A DNA stretch of 64,000 bases from Gymnorhina tibicen (lineage: Eukaryota; Chordata; Aves; Passeriformes; Artamidae), in contig VXAZ01001747.1 of the NCBI GenBank assembly GCA_013399875.1, forward strand, positions 316,646 to 380,645. The letters run 5' to 3'. The position numbers were made by a program, and so were the translations under genes. Numbering within the stretch: position 1 is the stretch's first letter; each line of letters opens with the position of its first letter. Shown here piece by piece: positions 38,301 to 52,000 of this stretch. Below the pieces are notes generated by a model, which worked only from the letters and a program-made list of their open reading frames with translations, was not told the DNA's origin and did not search any database.

Positions 38301-41300
38301 GCAGTGTGGCTTAAGGACTACCTGAGCAGCCTCGAAGGAAATGCATTCCATTAAGAGAAAAGGTACCCACACATCTTAAAACAGGTTCCCTCCCCTTAAG
38401 ACTCTTAAAAATACAGTGATAATAAGATAAATATTAATATAGAGCCCATCTACCAAAAGAGAATAAAAAACCTAAATTAAAATAAATTTAGGGGCCTTCA
38501 CCAAACTTGCTGCAAGTTTGGGGACATAAATATCCAACAGCCATAAAGCTGTGAAAGCCCCCAGAACGAATAAAATAAATCCCACTTGCCTCAGACTGAA
38601 CAGGGCAACACTGAGACTCTGCCTCAGCCTGTCCTATGGCAGGGCTATAGGAAGAAGAAAAATTTAAATTTTAGAAAAAACATGACCCAATTAAGTGAAA
38701 GACATGCATTCAAAATTAACAAAATTCCAGTGATCAAGCAAACAAAAGAAAATGACTGCTAGAGCACCTCTTTTGTTAGGCCCAAACAGTATTTTTTGTA
38801 GCTGGTAGCTATTTCTGAATTGGACAGTTTGTTTTGCTTTGTATCTTGATCAATGGAACGTCAGTCAGTTGTCTTGGGGCATTTTTCCCATAACTGATAG
38901 TATCTGTCGTACTAGTGCATGAAAAGTTGAGTTAAAGATTCCATCAGCCACTGAAAATGTCTTAGTGTTTATGTAGAAACTAGACCAGTACAATTATTAA
39001 GACATTTACTACGAAGTGTCATCAGTTACCACTTTGAATTGTGGCCCCAGCCCATGGACTGGTGTATCAGAGTCTTAATTTAACTGAAGGTCATAATGCC
39101 CTTCTTGCTGTTCATAAAACTGAAGTAATCTTGGTATTTTATTTTTTATCTTGTATGCAGAATTCTTTGATTCCTATAAAATAACTAGGTTATCTATCTC
39201 ATTCAATTTTATCCACATTTTAACAGAGTAAGTTATCCAGTTCTGTGTAAGGACTGCTCAATCGCTCCACGGACTAAAATACTGGCAGAAACCAGAGAAG
39301 GCAGATGCAGCTGAATGTGTTTCTAGAAGCTTGTTTATACTCTCCCATGCATGCACAGAGCGAGGAATAGTTATCCACTGTTAACAGATATACAGCCCAG
39401 CCTCAAATTTAGTATCGGCACCTAAAATCTCATCTGTGGAAGAAAAAAAAAGTAACCCAAAAGTTTCAGAAGAAATTTTCAGTCCACATAAGCCAGCTAA
39501 GTAGTATTTTATAAAACAAGTTTGCCAAAGGCAGAAAGCTCTAACGGCAGTATGAAAGAGTCATACGAAGACTTCTAAAAGACTAACCCAGGCTTTTTCA
39601 AGGTTCTTTCATGCCAGTCTCACCCATTTTGCCCTAAAGATCAGCCACTTATTATGATATTGTGAGACCATCCATAAAGTAATTTTGAACCTTCTACAAA
39701 AGTCCTAGATGCTATAAATCCTGGCATATTTTTTTTTAAACTAATTTTCCCACCTGCGTCTGAAACTTTCTTGTAGCCTAATCTTCTGTATTCAACATTT
39801 GCATTACATTGCAATTTCAAGACTGTCAAAATGCCCTTGGAAGTGTTAGTTTTACTGCAAGATCTGCCATGGCAAATTTAGGCAACAACTGAAAAACAAA
39901 GCTTCTACCTATGTAATTACATCACTAGAGTCCTGCAACAGCTATAAAAGATATGCTTTTCTGTAATCATAAAGGCTTCTGCAATCTCTTTCAAGGGAGA
40001 GATTAACTACAGCAAAACCCTGTTTTCATGGCTGCATTACATCAGGGATTTTGCTGGCACAGCTATGTTGATTACACTTGGTACTGTAAACCCAGTCTTA
40101 GTCTTTATACAAGCAACTATTACATTCAAAGTAGTTTTACTGGTTTTGGGTAAATGCACCATAAATCCAACTCTCTGAACATTAAGAAGCAGTATGCAAA
40201 GAAATGAAGGCAGGGACCAATAGACAACACAGGCACTGAAACACCTGCCTGTTTACAGAAGAATCACATGAGACGAGTAACTGAAGACTAAAGGCAGCCA
40301 CATCACAGCTCTTATTGCACAGGACCGACAGGAGCAGGAAAGTAAGTATCCACGTGAAAATCACGGAAAAATTGTTCACCTGCTTGTATGCAAGTACCAA
40401 TGAAATATATGTGGCAGTACTTACTCAAGGGATTTTCATAACATTACTACTAAGGAAAGACCAATCTCAAAATGCATTCAAGCTTGAAGTCTATGCAGTA
40501 TTAGCTACAAAATGGTACCATTATCAGAACAAGACACTGACTGTTCAAAAGAGTGAAACTTAAATACAACTTGCAGAATATGCTGAGTTAACAGTACATG
40601 CAATAAGGTTTTATCCCAGGAGAAGTAGGGGTCTGAAAACAATATAGGAAAGTTACAGAAAGACACCAAAAGGAGAAGGAATTCACTTGACTGGGGCAGG
40701 AGGGCAAAGCATCCTTAGAGCAGCAATATGATCTTCAGAAAAAGCAAGAAGTTCTATAGTTTTACAAGCAGTAGTTAAGATCACTTTATAAGGCATGAAT
40801 TTTATGTGTAATATTACAAAAAGGACAAATATAAGACATTGTAAAAATCTCTCCAGTGTTTTGTAATTATCATTATTAGGTAAACAGAAGAAAACCAGAG
40901 TATAAAAGCATTGCCTCAGCAAAACAATTTTTATCTGTTAGACTTATGTTTAAAGCAAGATGAAGAGCTAACAAAAGAATTGACATCAAGGCCCACTCAG
41001 CACATTTGCAAGCCAAATACTGCACATCCGACAGGTGATCAGTAGATTTCAGTGATCAGGGAGAACTGCTTCTCAACAGAGGCTTGGAGTTATGGTCTTA
41101 AAACTGTCGAACACATCAGAAAAAAGTGCCTGGCAATTCTTAATGGTTAAACTAAGGCCATTCAGCCGTAACTAGATTGCACTGGATACTCTAGTGCTTT
41201 TGAGACGTTCCGTGACCCCAGGTCAGAAGCTGAGACAATGTAGTATTTTAGCTGTACTGTGTTTTTGCACTTTTAAAAGACAGCACAGAGTAAAGCCACA

Positions 41301-42184
41301 TGAACTACTTTAGTGCAGCTAAAAAACCCCAATACTTCCAAGAAACAGAGGTATTATAATTAAGTGAAAAACTTCCACCATCTACAAAAACATCTATGAA
41401 CATAATGACACAAAAATGCTGATGATCTTTCTACTCTACCCTAAAGAAGAGATTATCCCCATTAATTAAATTGCAGATAAGGCTTGAGGCTGGAACATGT
41501 ATTTAAAGTTGACCTGCAAATGAAAAATTCACCGCTTTTTTTTCCCCTTGAGAAGAGGCCAGAGAAGCTCTCACTTCCCCCCCCTCCAAAAAATTTCCCT
41601 CTACATTCTCATCAGAGGTATAACACAGGAACACATGATGTCAGACATTAAGAGAATTACAACCTTAACAGGAACTAATCATTCTACTCTTATAAACAGA
41701 GAAAGGACTAATTCATAGAGGGAAGACCTCTCTTTGATAAAAAGGTCTCTCACTCCAGAAACTTTCACTGAATGGCTCAAGAAAACTCAAGACAACATCT
41801 GATCATAGCACACAACAGATGGTTACAGATGGTTCATCTCTTAGAGACTGCCAAAACATGGAATTCTGAACATTTACAGTAAAAACACAGCATATAACAT
41901 ATCACTCTTGCTGGCTTTGCCTCTTCTATGCATTAAGAGGGTTAAGCTACTATTTCTCTTTTGCAGGTCAACTTCAATACATCAACTGGAAGTCACTCAC
42001 CCATGTGCCATGCACCTAAGCTTCTAGAAATCTTCACCTAAAAGGCTCCTAAAATTCATCTCCATTTGCACATTAAAAAGGGTCAGTCGCAGAGTGAACT
42101 AATGGGACACACCTGGCACTAGGTTGTATCTTAGAGCACTTTCACATCCTACAAGCAAGTGCCAGGACTAGAAATGGTTTAAAA
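29369..42184. other. Gene-poor interval: 3' UTRs and intergenic DNA
   Basis: About 12.8 kb is AT-rich with many short homopolymer runs. The start is probably the 3' UTR of the SAMD9-like gene; a candidate AATAAA is at 31945-31950, far from the stop. The right part may contain extended ZNF207 3' UTR isoforms on the minus strand (TTTATT on plus near 33697, 34886, 36720 and 37598). Open frames are under 150 codons and unrecognised. I found no CR1 copy, RNA gene or clear multi-exon gene. A weak exon-like segment at 37986-38095 is listed separately. Confidence 0.5.
37986..38095 (-). other. Exon-like segment, unidentified
   Basis: On the minus strand a 110-base segment is bounded by ATTACAG and AAG|GTAACA and is open throughout in one frame, reading partly as FFEEGSDVNTAVCVSCTS and VEPWEEIEIRSK. 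The phase is 2 in, 0 out. I do not recognise it and see no partner exon. It may be chance or an alternative exon. Confidence 0.15.
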
Positions 42185-42190
42185 TTTATT
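42185..42190 (-). terminator. ZNF207: Candidate poly(A) signal, ZNF207 (distal)
   Basis: AATAAA on the minus strand lies about 880 bases after the ZNF207 stop codon. It is one of two near candidates for the end of the shorter mRNA. Confidence 0.45.
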
Positions 42191-42491
42191 GAGGACAAGA
42201 AAGCACAAATAAAGAAACATATGCATTAAGAGAAGTTACAACCAGGAGTTAGGATGTGCCTCCTGCGGCCTCAGTTGTGAGGAGTCAGTTAATAAGTGTA
42301 CAGGTCTTTGTCTACTCAGACGTACAGCTAAGGAGTGACTTTTTAGAACAAGGAATTCAGACTTTATCAAAACAGCACCAATAATTGTGTTCATTATACC
42401 AATGGCTACCACGGCATGCATCTGTACAAACCTTTCAGGCAGTTGTCCACAGCTGGTCACGAATAAAAAGGCATATAAATTTTTCTCCTCT

Positions 42492-42497
42492 TTTATT
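42492..42497 (-). terminator. ZNF207: Candidate poly(A) signal, ZNF207 (proximal)
   Basis: AATAAA on the minus strand in the context TTGTAATAAAAG, about 570 bases after the ZNF207 stop. Human ZNF207 uses several poly(A) sites; which one is used here is unknown. Confidence 0.5.
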
Positions 42498-43063
42498 ACA
42501 ATGAAGTTTATAACAGTACAGAAAAGTCACATGACCTTAGTGGGTCAGTTTACTTAAATCCTGGAACAGGAGGAACTCTAAATACATTAAATATTGTTAC
42601 AAGTTCAGACTTTAATGTACAAGCAGTTGGGAACAGTTACAGCCCTCACCAAACTATGTTGGGGACATGAAGTCCAACAGCACTTGAAGTGCTGTGAAGG
42701 CATCATTTCACAAATAGCAACGTAACATTACAGAACTTGCCTTTAAGGTGGTATGTTCATGTAATTCCAGCGCCTTCACAATTTAACGAACCATATTTAC
42801 TATACTTCACTTCTAAAAACCTAGATGAAACATGAAAAAGAAGCCATACAGTATAAATTGCAACATCAGGAAAAGTTCCTGTTATTATTCCAAATAATTT
42901 TTCCCATGTAAAATAAGAATGTCCAATAGCTCCTTGCATGTGGGAAGATACTTATATTTTTAAAGTCACAATGAAGCCTTAACTGACGGAAGCTCGGCTA
43001 TATTAACAGCACAAGATGAGAAAAGGTTTAATCTCCAAACCTATTAGAGTGTGAGTAGGAGCA
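42498..43063 (-). other. ZNF207: ZNF207 proximal 3' UTR
   Basis: Sequence immediately after the ZNF207 TGA on the minus strand, AT-rich and with no gene-like frame. Its extent depends on which poly(A) signal is used. Confidence 0.6.
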
Positions 43064-46000
43064 TCAGTAGCGGCCACCTTGCGACATTACAGGCGGTCTC
43101 ATTCCCATCGGAGGGCGAGGAGGTCCACTCTGGTACGGGGGCACCATCGGAGGTCCCTGACCATATGGAGGCATTGCTCCAGGAAGATAACCTGGCATGC
43201 CCTGGTGATGAGCACCATACTGACCTATAAACAGAACAGTTAAGATGCAAAGAATAATTTTTTTATTTTTTTGAAAATAGTGAAAAGTGCATTTTGTGAA
43301 AAGCTTCACCCCTCCCTGCCAGCATAGGCAACTTCACAAATCTTTTCAAAAACAGAATGCTGGGAAACTTATGATTACCATGAGGTGGCATGGGAGGTCT
43401 CATTCCTTGCTGTTGTGGAGGAATTCCTGGCTGTGGTGGCATCATACCTCCAATTGGTCCAACTGGTGGATTACCCAGGGAAGCCTGTCCTGGTCGAGGA
43501 AGATTGCGCTGGTATTTAGGCAACTGTGCCCTTCTCTCTTCCTAAGACCAGAAGAGACAACCACAATACATTGTGTTAAAACCCACCAAAGGCAAAGTAA
43601 ATAGAGGTGCAACAAAGTAGATTTCAGGTACTAAACTATTTTAACTACCTTACTAATTCAAAGACTACTAGTGACATTACACTAGTAGCACTTGGATTTT
43701 CCCCACTTTCTGAAGACTTTCTACCTTAATACAGGCCAATTGAGCATTCTGCATGGAACTCAACTTCTCCCCTTCCCCCAGCTGAATGCTGCCTTTTTCT
43801 CTTAAAACGCTGAGACAAAACTGAACACAAATCTAAAGATCTCTGAACTGTAATTAAGGTTCATTTGTTTTATCCATAAATTCCGTATTTCTAATTGCTG
43901 TAAGAGCATCAAAACAATGTCAAACTGTTCAGTCTTTTGTTCTACACTCATTACCCCAAACCCAGTTAACTTCAAGTTTAAGTCACATGAAGTAAAAGTC
44001 CAAACTGTATTTTGGGTTGAGACATTTCCCACCACCACCAAAACTAAGGCTCAGACTGCAGCAAGGTAACTGCAATATGCCAGTCATCACTTTGCAATCA
44101 AACAAGTTCTCTCAGTTACGTTAGTTCTGCATAGTTTGCATTCTCACCATTATTAAAACACACATAATGTAGAGCACAGATGAAATGCCATCTAATCTGC
44201 CATATCAGCACAAATCGCATTTTTCAGTAAGACAATGAAAACGTTTTAACTTACCAGTGATATATCCTCATCTGGATGGATCAACTTACTGGTTGCACTG
44301 GTTGTTGTGAGGGTAGCAGGCTTACTTGTGATAGATGTAGCTGGTTTAGCTGCAGTACTGTTTGTCGTGCTAGTGGTTGAGGCTGTAGACTGTGTGTAAG
44401 CAGGGAATGTCGGTTTTGGGGGTTCCGTTGTTGTTGCAGGTGTAGAATTCAAAGGTTTGAAATCAGTACCAACTGGCCCTGGCACAGCTGCTGCAGCCTG
44501 TGAAACACAGAGATAGGTCAATATTTATTTCTCAAAGTATAAGAGAGCTTAAATGATGTCTCTTAGACGTCTGAAACCTTCCACTGAGACATATAATTAT
44601 AACAAGCTTGACAAAAGTAAAGTTCAGCCTTATTGCATACTACAGCAACTGAAAACCAGGCAAAATAACCCCCAGTATGTACACATACACACACACACAC
44701 ACAGAGGAAAGTCTAAAATTTGCAGGTCAAAAGCCACCACAACAAAGGAACAACAAAGAAAAAACCACCCCACTATTTTATCTCAAATACTGAATTTGGC
44801 AAATGTGTAAATCTTTCCTGAACCACTATTTTTAGGAGCCTCTAAGTATAAATTTATTATTCTTTCACTAAATTAACATACTTTAGCAACCCTTAGTTTA
44901 CAGTACAGCTCAAAGTGCTAGTATTCATTAAAATTAGGTATTTAAGAAATATTTTAAGCAAATATTTAAGAAAGTTCTATTGTGTCAGGGCTTTAAGCGT
45001 TCTCTTTACAAGCACATTGCAGTATTTTCACAACGTACTATGTCTACCTACTATGTCTAATCTTATTTGTGAATGAAGAATCAATGGAACTACAGATTCC
45101 AACATTTCATCTCTCCTACTCTTCTGTTACAAGAACCCTGTAAAAGTCTGTTTTACAAAGCTGTCTCTAAAGACACAGCAATCTCCAAAGCAAACCTTAG
45201 TTATGAGAGAATACTTTTGTTTCTAGTCACTGCATATTTACAATTATCTGAACTTCCCCATCAAAACAAAAAATGTTAATGTTTTGCACATAATGCAAAT
45301 TAAAATTCCCTACATTATGAAGTGCCATGTTAAACAACATAAACTAAAAAGCCTTCACCATGCATCAAGCTAACCACTGCCCACTAAAATGCATTTAACT
45401 GCTTTCATGCTCTTTTAACCCTTTAGAACCAGGATATAACATTTCATTCTTTCACACTAAGAACAACTGGGCACTTTGACATGCCTGTTTCTGGTAAGAT
45501 GCAACTCATAATCAAGGACTCTGCAGTTTTACCAGCTAAACATAATCAGGAATATAACAGAAATTATCTGAAGATGTTTAGTCAATTTTAGATTTTACAG
45601 AACGGTCCAAAGGGTTAAGTTGAAAAGCAATTTGTTTTAAACTGTGACTTCCTGCGTACTTGTGCTGTGCTAGGAAACAGAGCGTTAGAAGATGCTGACA
45701 GACTTTCTGAATTGGAGGAAGCTGCACTTGAGCTTGTGACAGGTGTCCCCATCTGTAGCATAAAAGAAAGGAAACAGTGAAAAGTCTCCAAACAAATGGG
45801 TGGAAAGTAGCCAGATGAAAGGATTTCTTATACTAAGCCCTTTCTTATGAAAGGACTGTATTTTTGTAGACACTTATCTTCCCTGCAGAAGCCCAAAACA
45901 CAAATAGTACTCTACAAAGGCTTCTGCAACATACTTGAAAGCAAGTAAAAACTCCAGGACCTACACACAAGTGCATTCAACAGGAAGAGGTCACAAGCCA

Positions 46001-49000
46001 CTGCCAATTCCCCACTTCCCTCCCCAAAACATTGAAATTAACTTTTCACTACACTGACTTGCTCCTAAACTTTTTGAAGTAAAAAACCCTCCTAACTCAG
46101 GCAACATTTAACCAGTTTAACAAGACTACAGAATAAATTTGTCCATTTATCAGTAGAGAGCCCATTATGAGAACAGCTGAGAACAAGTCACGTCAAGATT
46201 TTTAACTTGGAAATTTTAGATCGAGTTCTATGCAATCAGATTCCTGTAGCTAACACATCTCTTTACCCACCCAAAGTTCCCTTATAAACAACAAACTAAA
46301 GGCATTAAAGAATGTTTTGCCTACTCCTTTCTTCCCCAGTCCTTAGAGAACTTCCGTCTGGTTTCACAGCTGTTTTAAGACAAACAAAAGAATCTTCTAA
46401 AATTCATTCAAGCACTACACTGAATTAAACATCAACCCAAGCAAGAAACTTAACCAGTCATTTCTTGGGTCTCCCCAGTAATAAACAGGCACTATTGACA
46501 CGGTGGCAATTTGAAGAATGTAACAAGAGATTCCAGGCTCTGGGATACCTTACCTGCCCTGCACTTGGAAAGAGTGGTTTAGTAACTGGAGGTTGTGGGG
46601 TCGGTGCTGTTGCAGCAGGAGCTGGAGGCCGGTTCAGAATGCCTGGAGCTGTTACAGGCTGTGCTTGTGTCATTGGAGGCATGCCAGGCCGAGGCCCAAC
46701 AGGCGGGGGCATCCCTACAAACCACAAACAATGGGCGACGGATCAGGCTCCAGGAAGCACAAATATTCCTTACAACAATCCTGTTCCCAGTGTTCCTTAG
46801 AACAAAGTTTCCCACCAGAAAGATGCATTTTTAAGGCAACAGTAAAATAAAACATGACAAAGGGTAATGCCAGCAGTCACCAGTCAATGTCCATGCACAA
46901 GCAGTAACCTCAAACACTTCAGAGCAATGCTGGATTAAGTTGTTTTCTACTGAAGCTTCAATAATGAAGTTTATGCTCTCAATAAACCAATACACTTCAT
47001 GCAGTAACTGTTTCTGACACACTGCACCAATACTGCCAAGAGCATGGGTGAGACAGTTACAAAATCAAAGAGACTCTGAACCATTTCTGAAATGACCGAA
47101 ACACTGCCAGCTTTGCTGGAGTCACCAGTAAAGTGGATTGGGACACTGTGTACTGTCACCACACCTGCACTTTGTGTGCGTGGAGCTCTAGGAGAGGGTC
47201 AGATGGGAAGTTAACAGCTCCCATGGGTTCCATCAAGCAAACCAGCAAATCTCAGTTCATTACCACACAGCTGCTGGTCAGGTAGAACACCCAGGGAACT
47301 TAGGGCTGCTTAAGAGCTGCACAAGCTCAAGAAACGTCTCTTCAAGCTATGGTAAGAGACCAAAATTTCAGTGAAGTTTCTCCACACAGCAGGCTCATTA
47401 CTTGGGTAAACCACCAACATTATTCCCCACTCTCCACATTTTCAATTATTACTATTTTCCAGCTGCAGCCACAGACATTAAAAAAGGGGATGAAGAGAGA
47501 CCAAGCAACACAACAGTGTGAGAAAGCGCAATAAAACAAAAAAACTATATTCTATTTTTCATTTTAACAATGGTATAAAACTCAAGTAATTATTTATAAT
47601 CAGAAGCCATAAATCAACCAGTCTGCACAAGAGTGGCTGCTGTGGCAATCCAACCACATCAAGGTGGTGGCATAAGTCTATTATGTTCTTTATATAAATC
47701 CTAAATCTTAAGTGGAAATAAATAAATATAATTTAACTCTCACCATAGTACGAGTTCGACAACCCTGACCTACCTGGTGGCATACCAGGCATAAGAGGTG
47801 GGATTCCCGGCCCAGGAGGCATCATTCCACCCATCGGCATCATCCTATTAAACAGAAAAAGAGCACTGGTATGAACACTCAAGATAAACTGTTAAGACAA
47901 TTGGCACATACCTGTACTAGATAAAAAATAGTGGTAAATAATTTCAAGAAGCTCTCAACAGAGGCAATTACAAACCAACTGACTCCACAAGAATAAAACC
48001 AAAACATAAATCAACACCCAAAACCCCAAACACTTTTTATTTGAACTTTAATTTCTCAAGATCTCACTTCCTCTATTATGAGATTTCCAGAACTGGTGTC
48101 TCTTGAAATCTCTCTCAGACTACTAGCTGCAGCAGAGTGTTCCAAGAATCTGATCTCAGTACACTCATGAAGTCTGAATGTAGGAAAACCAGCTAGCTAC
48201 AATCACACTACAATCGCTGTTTATCTGCTATTATTCCTCTCTGACACTAAGACTGACTGGCAGATAAACCAAAGTTGTAGAACTATCCAAAAAAATATTG
48301 ACGAAAGCAGAGACCATAGAGCAAGAACACTTCTGGAGTTTCAATTACAGTAAACACTTCACACACTAATGATAAAGTGGGATTTTGGTTTTTTAATATG
48401 AGAATTCCTCATTGCAACGTATTTTTTCTCCATATTAAAAATAGGTTTGGTTTCTTTTCCTAGATGAGTATGTATGAGCCCTTTACAGGGAACAAACAAG
48501 TGTAGCTTAAGTTTGCTTAATTTTTTGCAGACATTCAAAAACTGATTAGGGAAACAAAATACAGGAATGTTTATTACTTTAGTGAGCAAGGTAAGCCGAT
48601 CTGCAGCACTCAAGTACAAACCAAAACCCCACTAAGAAGCAGTTTCTGTTTGTATGAGAGAGTCAAGACACCTTCACCACTGCTGTTTTCAGATCAAATC
48701 ACATGAAAAGGTGAGCATTCATTCTGGAAAGTCTGATTTCTGCTCTCAACTCATCTATCACTGCTACACAGGGAACAACCACTGTAGAAGCAGCAGTGAC
48801 TGGGAACACAGACCCATCGCCCCTTTTTTGGTTGGAAAAGGCAAAGTCAGTCTTGCCACCCAGCAGACATCAAAATAAGTGCTGGATGCTCACTGCTTGC
48901 TGCCCTTGAAGAATGACTTCCTGAGAAACTGCAGATAGTGCTAGAACTGGTGTCATGCTAAAACCAAAGTTGCTTCCTGTCTCCCAATTCTTTGGTCTTT

Positions 49001-52000
49001 TTAAAACAAAAGTTAATCAGGTTAAGTAAGCAAAATTTTAGATTAAAATAGACAAAAGCATAATGCAACACCACCCTCTCCTCCTAAATGGAAATGCAGT
49101 GAAGTTTTGGCAAATTCACCTGTGTTTTTACAGATGATGTAATATTCACCTGAAGTTAACAAGGAATTCAATGAGGACTAAGTGCCAGACAACCTGATTA
49201 AATTCTGTTGAGTTTCCACCCAGAAAAGCAGAAGTCCTGATGAGCATCCACACCATGTTCGACTATGATGTAATTTTTAACTCCAAAGATTGTTAACTTA
49301 ATATTTATGTCTCAGAAGAGAACCCTTCACCTCAGTGAACTTTAAAGTTTAGACTAAACTGAGTTCCTGCAGTATGTCCTGCAGTGTAAAGGATCAAGCA
49401 CATGGAGCTGTTGAAGCTCTGGTTCAAGAGAGGCTTTAAATCTCTGAGGGTTAAATCTCTATTTGGTTAATATTTTGTAGGATGCATTTCACATAGTTTT
49501 GTAATATTCATTTAGATAAAAGCATAAAAACTTCACATATTATACAGTAACAAAACCTAGCTAGACACCTTCCCCAAATTCTTAGGCAGTATTTAAAGGT
49601 TTTCAGTAAAACAATTTCCAGCTTATCAAAAACATGACATAAAATGGCATAATGAATGTACCTAGAATTACATTAATGAGATGCTTACATGTTTCCACCA
49701 CAAAATGACTGCATGTATTTTCTCTGTTGATGTAATCTGTGAAAATTTATGACAAAATCAAAAATCTAACTGTGAATTTCCAAACACATTGTGATAGGGT
49801 ATGGTGTCAACCCCAAACAAGCATAGAAACCAACATATTTTGCCCAAAATACAAGAAAAATATAAACCATCCAGTACTTTTTTTCCTGTTAAGTTGATGA
49901 CTGATAACCAGATGCACAAAATTTGTGCAATACACAAGGGAAACAGTGGCTCACAGAAGGCTCTAAACCAACACAACAAAATTTTATATTAATATACTAC
50001 TACTTAATAATTATCAAGTCAGGAGAAAAGCAACATCCTTTATACACAAACTCAGTTTGGCCATATTTTACATGTTGGTTTACAGCCATCCACTTCTTTG
50101 GGTAGTCTTAACATTTAGGTTACAGAGTTCACCATTCCCTATGTACATTTTTTTAATTAGCTTTACTTTTTCTGTGACAGTTTAAAATGCACAGTATGAA
50201 CACGTAGTATTAAATCTTTTTTGCTACTCACCCAGGTGGCATTCCAGGCATAACTGGAGGCATTCCAGGCATCATAGGTGGAACACCTGCCATTAATGGT
50301 GGTATACCTTAAAAGAAAAATAAATTTTCAACAACTCTGATAACATACAGTTGCTAACAAATGTCATCTAATAAGTTTACACTGGATAAATGCTTTACAG
50401 GAAGATCTAAAAGATGCTGTTTTGAAACAATATTGCTTACAAACAATGCAATATAAATACTATCTGCAAATCTGACTTTGATTGTTCTCAGCAAGAATTT
50501 TCTTAGTGGTCTCCAAAGAAGGCATCTTATTACAAGAAGAGACCATTTTTCACTCACTGATCAAAATTCTTTCCTCACTGTATCTGCAGCCTGTGTATGA
50601 ACGGCCTGTTCTGTATTAGCAGTCTCCAGATACACAGCAGCCTTTCTGTCCTGTTTCCAAAATCCTGTTAAAAATACCATGAACAAGTAACACTGGTAGA
50701 CTTCTGTTTGAAGCACTCATCTGTCTTACTACATGCCTTCAATCTACACGCCAGCATTAGATACCTGAATCTAGTCCACCAAGGAAGACGTGTTCATGCA
50801 CAGAACAGAGGAAGAAAATGAAGAAACTGCTTATCTGTACCTCCCAGAACTATTCTGTGACCCCAGTGTCAAAAGAGCAGGTTATTACTCAGTGTACAAG
50901 CAGCATTTCATGTTTCTACTGAGGTTTTCAGTAACTACCTAACACAACCTCTCACCTGGAGGCATCCCTGGTGCACCTGGCACAGGAGGCAAACCTGGCT
51001 GTGCCATTGGGGGAATGTACCCCTGCTGTGGCTGAACTTGCTGGGGTTGAAATGAAGTTGAAGCTGCAGATTCATCATCTTCATACTCGTCAGAATCATC
51101 CTGTTGTTTCTTTTTCTGGCTCTCTGCAGACAGTACAACGCATATGGTTAAACTGAACGCAAATTATATTCTATGAAATTAACTTTACCTGGGGTATTCA
51201 ACGTGGAACAGCAATAGCAAAATTCAAACCTTATCACTGTTGAAAAAGTCACAGAAATACAAAGAAAGAATGCTGTCTGAGCCTACCTATAGCCACAAAT
51301 AAAGGGATGGAACGTAATTCACACTGCCATGACCCTGAACATACAGAGGGATCTGACCTCGTGTCAACTGTCATGCTGTCCAGCATAAACCAAAGCAGTT
51401 CAACCAAAGGTATACTTGAACAGCAACGAAACCGAAGCATTTGGGAATCATCAGGATAGTTTTACCTCTGGCCTTTCCTCCTCTTACCCTCACAAATAAA
51501 TCACCATGCTCACATTCATTAGGTAATTGTTGTAGCTGTTCTGGCACGAACCTACTTCTGAACAGGAAAGGAAAAATCCCTCCCAGCCTCCCACATGCCT
51601 GGAGCTGCCATCAGAGAACGCATTATATCCCACTCTCACTGAGTGCCACAGCTGAGTAAGGAACAAACCAGGGAAATAACAGACAACCAGACACATTACA
51701 CCTTACCCTGGGTTTTTTGTTCAAGTAACCTCCTCCGTTCCTCCATATCTTTTTCTGGAATGCCTTCCATCCCATAAATTTCCAGTTCAATGTCTGTTCT
51801 TCCAGGAATAGCATTTGGAACAGCATCTATTGTTTCTTTATGTACCTAAAGAAAAAAAAACCCAAACAAATCCTGCTGACCACAATTCAGGGTAAATTCT
51901 CTGTGTTCTTCAGGCAGTTTCAAAACAGAAAAGCAACAGCCTTAACAGGAATAACCTCTCTGGCCAAGCATTTTCTTGATCTCTGCTTCCTAATCTCTGG

